Virus record (IMG/VR): IMGVR_UViG_3300030117_000232
Location: 1-33,007 of that record
DNA from: a virus
Reading direction: 5' to 3' (one strand)
DNA length: 33,007 nucleotides
Shown here: positions 27,184 through 33,007 of the stretch, piece by piece
How positions within the stretch are numbered: position 1 is the stretch's first letter
How the letters are laid out: every line of letters begins with the position of its first letter
The notes under the pieces: model-generated
The model's database searches: none
What the model was told of the DNA's origin: nothing
What the model saw: only the letters and a program-made list of their open reading frames with translations
Program-made: the position numbers and the translations under genes

Positions 27184-29940
27184 ATGGCAGTAATTAAGCA
27201 ACGGCGTCAGTTTCTTCCGCAAAGCATTGGTGTAGTACGCGCTAACACTGGAGCCGCAGAGGTGGCTCGTAGTGTTAGTAATCTTGCTAATTCTATGATT
27301 GAGACTTCATTTGAAGAACTTAAAAAACAAGCGCGTGATCGTGGACAAGAGCTAGCAGAGGCTGCTGATCTTCGTGCTATTAATCCAATAACAGGTAAAA
27401 TTGAGGCTCTTAATATTCCAAGTGGTCTTGGTCGAGAAGCAGCCGATGCGTATGAAGAGCTTATTGAGAAGCGATACGTTACCCAGACAGAACAAGATTT
27501 TAAAATAAAAGCTGCTGAACTTGCTGTTGAATATGAGTTTGATCCTGATGGAGTTGCTAAATTTAGTACTGAATTTGGTGAGTATATTGAAGAAACAGCA
27601 GCTAACGCATCGCCAAAATTTGCCAGTGCGTTTCAAAATTTTGGTGCAGCCCTGCTTTCTTCTAATAAACTTAGCTTACAGCAAAACAGAAACAAAATTG
27701 AAAGACGCTCTTTAGCATCAGATGCTTCTGTATATATTGATCAACAGATCTCAGACTATAAAGACATAATTTCTTTGCCTACTTATGCACCGGGATCTCC
27801 AGCAGCAGAAGATGCCGAGATACTGCGCGACATTGCTTTAATGGAGTTTGAAAAAGCTCAAAAGCTGTTTCCAGATTTGATTACACCCGCTGACGTTGAA
27901 AGAGCTAGGGCCAACTTTGATCAGGCAATTGATGTTGCTATTGGCACCCGAATTATTAACAAGATCGAACTGTCTAGCGATATGGACTACACAACTGTAA
28001 ATCAAGTTGTGCGTGTTATCCGTGCGCGTGGTGCTAATCTACAAGATCTGCCTAAAGACATTCAAATGGATGTGTCAGAGCTTCTGATGTCTCCGACGTT
28101 TGCTGATAACGTCGATACAGTAATGCAAGACATTAAGCAGTATGGCTCAGACAAATCTATTGAAGCAACTATTGCAGCAGCAGAAGAAGCAGACGCACAG
28201 TCAGCAGAAGATGAAGCGCAAGCAAATGCTCAATTTGAAAATAGATTTGACCTTATGCCAAAGCGTAAGGCAGCTATTTCTAACATTACAGATGCTCTTA
28301 ATAACAACGACTTTGATGCTGCTGGTAATTTGTTTAACAAATATTCAAAGGAAGCTATTGCATCAATTAAAGACGTAGAAGACGAAGGCGCTTTAAACGC
28401 AGTAAATAGCAACATTGCTTATGTGCGTAACTTTATGCTGGATCAGATTGTAAATAAGACAAATCAAACAGCACAAAATGCAGCCGATCTGTCTAAGTTT
28501 GCAAACTATGTTATGAGCAATGGGAAGGCTCAAGACAAGCCAGAAGGCACAATGTTGGTGCTTGCAGACAACTTTATTGAGTTGTCTCGCGGCGTTAATG
28601 TGCAAAGCAAGTTAGATGGTCTTGTGGCTGATGCTAGACGCTTAGCTTCTGACGAAGCTACAACAAGAGCATCTCAAGCTGATATAGACACAGCGATGGC
28701 AATGAAAGATGGATTTGCAGATAACTCAACAACTAGAGTTAAAAAGGTTGCAGATCAACTTGTTAGGCCAGAAGGATCAACACCCAACTGGTATCTTAAT
28801 GAAGGCTTTGAGTCTAGAGCAGAGTGGTTTACCAAGTTAATGACTCAAGCTAATGGCGCATTGCCGGGGCCACTTATCAATGCTTTGAAAGGTTCTTTAG
28901 CAGGTAGTTTTGACAATCGACCAGATGATCTTATAAAGCTGATGCAATATTATGCACAGGGTCGTCAAATGCCTAGTGCTTTTGGAACTCCAAGAAACCT
29001 TTGGCAAGATCACCTTAGTGCAAAAGAGATTGGATTGCTTGAGGGTGCGCTTACTGTTGCCAGTTTTGAAGGCATTGATAGCTTTCCAAGCATACTTGCT
29101 ACATTGCGTGGCGCATGGCCGGATGGTGTTCCGGAAAATCAAAAGGTGTTTGATGATAAGTTGCGCACTTTGTTCGGCGATGGGAAGACTCTAAAAGATC
29201 TAACAGCAGAGTATTCTGTTACAGAAACCTTTGGTTTTACCAGTGATATACCCAACCCAAACATTGCTGGTGAGATTGAGCCGCTTGTTAAGTGGGCAAT
29301 ATTGTCAAACAATGATGCTGATGGTGTTAAAGACATGGTAATGCGCTATGTCGATCAACATTATCCAGAAACCAATGGGATCATTCTTGACCCTGTGTTT
29401 GGCAACATAAATAGGTCTAAGTTTGCACTATCAAAGACTTTTCACGAAAGAACACCGCAAGCAATTGCGGCATTGAACACTATTGTTCAGAGAAAAGTGC
29501 AACTGAGCGGCGCAGAAGATGACCCGCGCAATAACTACTACTTTGGCGTTAGTATTGATAATGATCGCTTGCGCGAAAGTATGTTAGTTGGTGGACGCGC
29601 ATTGCCCCCGGGCTACAAGTCTCCTTACGAGCAACGCATGGATGAACTTGAAGCGATTGTAGCAGGAGAGATGGACGCATCAGAAGGTACTCCACTTGGT
29701 TCTGATGGCGGTGTAAGAGTTTATTTAGTGCCGCAGCCTCTGGCTCCTGTTGGCGGTGAAGAAAATGTTGATACAGTTTATCAGATGTACAAAGTGAATG
29801 ATCGCACTGGTCAAATGACCCCTGCTTTTATTTACAATAAAGACGCAGATGGAAACGTCTTTGCAGAAATGGTGACTATACGCATGTCAGAGATTTATGC
29901 TGAATTGGGTGTAGCACAGACAGGATATGTCTATCCATGA
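27184..29940 (+). CDS. Internal virion (ejection) protein, gp15-like
   Basis: A 918-residue, mostly helical protein (SNLANSMIETSFEELKKQAR, EAADAYEELIEKRYVTQTEQ, many Ala/Asp/Glu-rich helices), as in T7 gp15, which with gp16 makes the tube that leads DNA into the cell. GGGGAG precedes the ATG at 27184. It ends AQTGYVYP, close to the end of the preceding 165-residue protein, and its TGA overlaps the next start (ATGA). No enzymatic motif seen. Role from gene order and size. Confidence 0.82.
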   Translation: MAVIKQRRQFLPQSIGVVRANTGAAEVARSVSNLANSMIETSFEELKKQARDRGQELAEAADLRAINPITGKIEALNIPSGLGREAADAYEELIEKRYVTQTEQDFKIKAAELAVEYEFDPDGVAKFSTEFGEYIEETAANASPKFASAFQNFGAALLSSNKLSLQQNRNKIERRSLASDASVYIDQQISDYKDIISLPTYAPGSPAAEDAEILRDIALMEFEKAQKLFPDLITPADVERARANFDQAIDVAIGTRIINKIELSSDMDYTTVNQVVRVIRARGANLQDLPKDIQMDVSELLMSPTFADNVDTVMQDIKQYGSDKSIEATIAAAEEADAQSAEDEAQANAQFENRFDLMPKRKAAISNITDALNNNDFDAAGNLFNKYSKEAIASIKDVEDEGALNAVNSNIAYVRNFMLDQIVNKTNQTAQNAADLSKFANYVMSNGKAQDKPEGTMLVLADNFIELSRGVNVQSKLDGLVADARRLASDEATTRASQADIDTAMAMKDGFADNSTTRVKKVADQLVRPEGSTPNWYLNEGFESRAEWFTKLMTQANGALPGPLINALKGSLAGSFDNRPDDLIKLMQYYAQGRQMPSAFGTPRNLWQDHLSAKEIGLLEGALTVASFEGIDSFPSILATLRGAWPDGVPENQKVFDDKLRTLFGDGKTLKDLTAEYSVTETFGFTSDIPNPNIAGEIEPLVKWAILSNNDADGVKDMVMRYVDQHYPETNGIILDPVFGNINRSKFALSKTFHERTPQAIAALNTIVQRKVQLSGAEDDPRNNYYFGVSIDNDRLRESMLVGGRALPPGYKSPYEQRMDELEAIVAGEMDASEGTPLGSDGGVRVYLVPQPLAPVGGEENVDTVYQMYKVNDRTGQMTPAFIYNKDADGNVFAEMVTIRMSEIYAELGVAQTGYVYP

Positions 29941-32900
29941 AGGTTGTTGTAGATCCATTTGCTCACAATGATGTTCTGTACTCTGGTGTGCAGACGCAGC
30001 TTGCTGCGGATGATCCATCATTCTTTGATGTGGTCGAAGCATCTGTTGGCTATACCTATGATCCGATTATCGAAGCTATTAGCAACAGGATCAAATACGA
30101 TGGTCTAGAAGACGTAAACTATCGTCCACTAGATAATATTGATGGCTACGAGGCATACCGTGATGATCTTATGGATGCTAAGAACGCCGAGCATATGGCT
30201 GATCTTAAACGCGCTATTGATGAGAATCTTGCAAGGCGCGACATACTGGCTAAAGCAACTTTTGGTCAGCATTTTTTTGCTGGCCTTGCTGATCCTATCA
30301 ATCTTGTTGCACTTCCTTTTGGTGGGGCTACCGTGGGCATGGCTCGGTCTTTTCTAAAGACCGGCGCATCTGTCGGCGTACTTGCTGCTGGTCAAGAAAC
30401 GCTTCGCGCACCATTTGATCCAGTGGGAACTAAGTCAGAGATTGCTATTAATGTTGGCTCTGCCTTTGTTATTGGCGGTTTGCTTGGCAGCGCAATATCT
30501 ATCCCTGCATCTCGTCGCGCCGCTGCATTTGAGGCTACTGAGAAATCGCTAGGTGAACATGCTGCCGTTCTTCGTGCGCAGCCTGATGTAAACAAGAATC
30601 TTCCGGCACCTACCACTGAGCGTCCATTGTCTCAGGTAGAAAACTATGAGCTTGATGCTGTTACTAGCACCGCTCCACGAGTTATACAACAGCTACAGGA
30701 ATCTGCGGATGAGGCTGCAAGGCTTGTAGATGAGCGTAGAGCGGAGTTTGACCGCGCCACTACCCCAGACGACATGACAAGAACTAAAGCCGCTCTAGAC
30801 GAAGCTGAAGAGTCTGCAAGCAACATTCAAGCAGAACTCAATGCGCGTAAGAACGAGTATGATATGTTCAAGCGTGAAGCGGATCTGCGTAAAGCTGATC
30901 AAGCTGCTATTGATGCTATGGATGATCCTTATGGATTGCCGAAGAATCTGTGGACTGACAGCGTATTCTACAAGTTTGTTACGACACCTATGAAGCGGGT
31001 GCTGCAAGACACTGGCATTACCGATAACGCTAAGAAGATCATTCTTGGTATTGCTGGTGACAGTGGCATCTTGCTTAACATGCACCGTGGTGGGCTGCGT
31101 CTTGGCCCATCTGTTTATCAGAAGGCATCTATGCGTGATGGCGAGTGGGTAAAGGTCTATGACGAACTGCGCAATATCTATGGCGCTGAGTTTGGCAAAG
31201 GCAAGCAAACTTTCCTTGATTATGATGTGGGTGGCATTACTCAGAAGGTAGCTGAGAAAGTAAAAGCCCAGCCTGAAAACATATCGTTCCAGCAATACAT
31301 CACAGAACTTAACAAGAAGCGTATGCGCGGCGAAGCAGCATCAACAGACGCTGAGTCTCGCGGCATAAAGCTGCTTGATGATTTCTACGAGACTTGGGAA
31401 AAGCGTCTTAATCAAACTGGCCTTATTGGCAACCAAGCATTTTACAAGAACAAGTCAATTTTGCTTGAAGGCGATATTGCCAAGAGACAGGCAATCGTTG
31501 ACGACTTAAAAGCAAAGAAAAACCGTACTGCGTCTGACGAAGATCGTCTTGCGCACAACCAACGTATGCTTGGTCGCCTCAAGAATCAAAAGGAAGACGT
31601 TGATTTACAGATCGAAGCGATGAAAGACTTCCCTGCTACCGGCAACTTTGCAGAGAAGTTTCACCCACGTTACTGGCTCAAAGGTGAAGTTGAGTCTCGC
31701 AGAGCTGATTTGCACAGAATTCTGACTGAATGGTATCAGAAGAATCCGTATGTGTATATTCTTAACGAGAAGACAGGCAAGTATCAAAGGGTGCGCACAG
31801 ATCCTGATACAGCAGGTCAACGAGCGGACGAAACAATCGACAAGATTCTTGGCCTAGATGACGTTACCGCAGAGGGTAACGCTTTTTATGGTTACGGACG
31901 CTCAAAGCATTTTCGTCATCGTGACGTTGATATTCCTAACGAGCTTGTGCTGGATTTTATTGAGACTAATCCTGTTGCTGTTATGAAAGCATACACGGCA
32001 AAGGTTGCGCCTCAGTATGAACTGCAAGTTAAGTTTGGCAAAGGCATTGATGATCTGCTTGATGAAGTAGAAGATGACTTGCTTGCTGCTGGTGTTGGGC
32101 GGCTGCGCATCAACAGAACGTTGCGCGATATTCGTCACCTTAATGATCGTGTGCAGGGTCAGGTTATTCGCAACCCGGATGCTTTAAATTACAAGGCTGC
32201 TATCATCCTCAAAGATCTGGCTATGCTGAACTATCTTGGTTCTGCTGGTTTTGCCACACTTCCTGACTTTGCCAAAATCATGATGGAGCATGAGATGGGC
32301 ACAGTCTGGAAAAGCCTGTTTGGTGTTATGTCTGACAATCGTGTGCGCATGAGTTCCGAAGAAGGTAGGATTGCTGGCGAGATTATAGACATCCTCAAGG
32401 GCGATGCTCACCTGCGATTTAGTGAAGGCATGATTAACAACCCGCTTAATGAGGGGTTGATGTCGAATGTTCGCTCAACATTCTTTATGCTTAACGGTGT
32501 TGCACCTATGACTGCAATGTTTAAAAAGCTGGATGCTATTGCGCGTGGGCATACTCTTATTGACTACTCTATTAAGCTGACTCGTGGTGAAGCTACCGAG
32601 CAAGAGATTGCATACCTAGCGAGGTATAACATTGGCAAGCAAGAGGCTGCTGAGATTGCTAATGCGCCGTGGGATAAGACTGATGGTGGCTTGTATCTGC
32701 CCAACACACGCGAGTGGACAACAGGTCGTCAGGCTCAAGCTAACTATGTCGATCTAGGCTATGACACTATCGTATTTAGATACGGTGACGAATTTAACGT
32801 TAGTCGTATTGTGAGCGATCCTGATGAATATGCTGCTGCGCGTCAACGTCTTGGGTGGAAAGATAAAGAATCAGGCATACCGTTTGGGTTTCATGAATAT

Positions 32901-33007
32901 GTGCATAATGAAAAAGGTGTTGTGTACATAGACCTTGAACAAATCTCTGAAAGATTTGCAGCTTTAAAAGAAATGCCAATCAAAGAAGCAAGGGCATTAA
33001 TTAAAAA
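29937..33007 (+). CDS. Internal virion (ejection) protein, gp16-like, N-terminal part
   Basis: Begins at the ATG of ATGA (29937) and stays open to the window end, continuing in frame at position 2 for a total of about 1351 residues. Residues 111-152 and 169-190 are hydrophobic (HFFAGLADPINLVALPFGG, INVGSAFVIGGLLGSAISI), fitting a protein that enters the host membrane. Residues from about 225 to 295 are a charged helix, probably a coiled coil (SADEAARLVDERRAEFDRA). The rest is helical. I see no transglycosylase domain at the N-terminus, where T7 gp16 has one. A possible zinc motif lies in the last quarter (see the feature at 2-1084). Confidence 0.88.
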   Translation, partial: MKVVVDPFAHNDVLYSGVQTQLAADDPSFFDVVEASVGYTYDPIIEAISNRIKYDGLEDVNYRPLDNIDGYEAYRDDLMDAKNAEHMADLKRAIDENLARRDILAKATFGQHFFAGLADPINLVALPFGGATVGMARSFLKTGASVGVLAAGQETLRAPFDPVGTKSEIAINVGSAFVIGGLLGSAISIPASRRAAAFEATEKSLGEHAAVLRAQPDVNKNLPAPTTERPLSQVENYELDAVTSTAPRVIQQLQESADEAARLVDERRAEFDRATTPDDMTRTKAALDEAEESASNIQAELNARKNEYDMFKREADLRKADQAAIDAMDDPYGLPKNLWTDSVFYKFVTTPMKRVLQDTGITDNAKKIILGIAGDSGILLNMHRGGLRLGPSVYQKASMRDGEWVKVYDELRNIYGAEFGKGKQTFLDYDVGGITQKVAEKVKAQPENISFQQYITELNKKRMRGEAASTDAESRGIKLLDDFYETWEKRLNQTGLIGNQAFYKNKSILLEGDIAKRQAIVDDLKAKKNRTASDEDRLAHNQRMLGRLKNQKEDVDLQIEAMKDFPATGNFAEKFHPRYWLKGEVESRRADLHRILTEWYQKNPYVYILNEKTGKYQRVRTDPDTAGQRADETIDKILGLDDVTAEGNAFYGYGRSKHFRHRDVDIPNELVLDFIETNPVAVMKAYTAKVAPQYELQVKFGKGIDDLLDEVEDDLLAAGVGRLRINRTLRDIRHLNDRVQGQVIRNPDALNYKAAIILKDLAMLNYLGSAGFATLPDFAKIMMEHEMGTVWKSLFGVMSDNRVRMSSEEGRIAGEIIDILKGDAHLRFSEGMINNPLNEGLMSNVRSTFFMLNGVAPMTAMFKKLDAIARGHTLIDYSIKLTRGEATEQEIAYLARYNIGKQEAAEIANAPWDKTDGGLYLPNTREWTTGRQAQANYVDLGYDTIVFRYGDEFNVSRIVSDPDEYAAARQRLGWKDKESGIPFGFHEYVHNEKGVVYIDLEQISERFAALKEMPIKEARALIK
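32909..33006. repeat. Terminal direct repeat, right copy
   Basis: Identical to 1-98. The giant ORF passes through both copies in the same register (codon AAT at 32907-32909, then GAA at 32910, which is GAA at 2). One base (33007) differs from position 99. Confidence 0.93.

Noticed and set aside
1-33007. tRNA genes, CRISPR arrays, insertion sequences, integrase and att sites
   Set aside because: I looked for cloverleaf-like stems, regular spaced repeats and transposase or integrase motifs and saw none by eye; a tRNA scan would be needed for certainty.

Overview
The window reads as one complete, circularly assembled phage genome of about 32.9 kb. Positions 1-98 recur exactly at 32909-33006, and the reading frame that runs off the right edge continues in frame at the left edge. 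The closed molecule is therefore about 32,908 bp. The virion genes follow the T7-like (podovirus) order: large terminase, portal (head-tail connector), scaffold, a gp13-like acetyltransferase-fold protein, major capsid protein, tail tubular A, tail tubular B, three internal/ejection proteins, then a T7-type tail fibre. Several small proteins look like ones I remember from marine podovirus contigs, so a marine, probably alphaproteobacterial, host is likely. The host is an inference; nothing in the sequence proves it.

Layout. (1) 1-5788: end of the giant ejection protein, a tail fibre with a T7-type N-terminus, and a second large receptor-binding-like protein with repeated carbohydrate-binding-like modules. 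(2) 5788-7600: a tightly overlapping lysis cassette of several small membrane proteins, including two holin candidates, and a GH24 lysozyme. (3) 7506-15173, all on the minus strand: early, replication and regulation genes. These include an SSB-like protein, an ERF-type annealing protein, a YqaJ-type exonuclease, a Holliday-junction-resolvase-like nuclease, helix-turn-helix proteins, two zinc-finger-like proteins, a DUF932-type protein and many small ORFs, nearly all overlapping. (4) 15174-15784: a divergent control region with GC-rich hairpin repeats, a perfect palindrome and G-runs. (5) 15785-33007, plus strand: small terminase, a run of short basic proteins, large terminase, capsid and tail genes.

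How it works together. The right-hand genes build a short-tailed virion and inject DNA. The lysis cassette releases progeny. The leftward genes supply recombination (exonuclease, annealing protein, SSB, junction nuclease). I find no DNA polymerase, RNA polymerase, primase, helicase or integrase, so the phage must rely on host replication and transcription. This makes it a mosaic of T7-like structure with a recombination module more typical of temperate siphoviruses.

The most interesting signal is a 16-bp operator-like sequence, [A/C]CTGC[A/G][T/A]ACTTGCAGT, at three places in the leftward block (10024-10039, 11414-11429, 14615-14630). Each copy sits inside or over a sigma70-like promoter. One is at the 5' end of a small helix-turn-helix gene, which suggests a self-regulated repressor circuit. 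Other points of note are a possible HExxH zinc-protease motif late in the giant ejection protein, a shared C-terminal TGY[I/V]YP in two internal proteins, and long same-strand gene overlaps.
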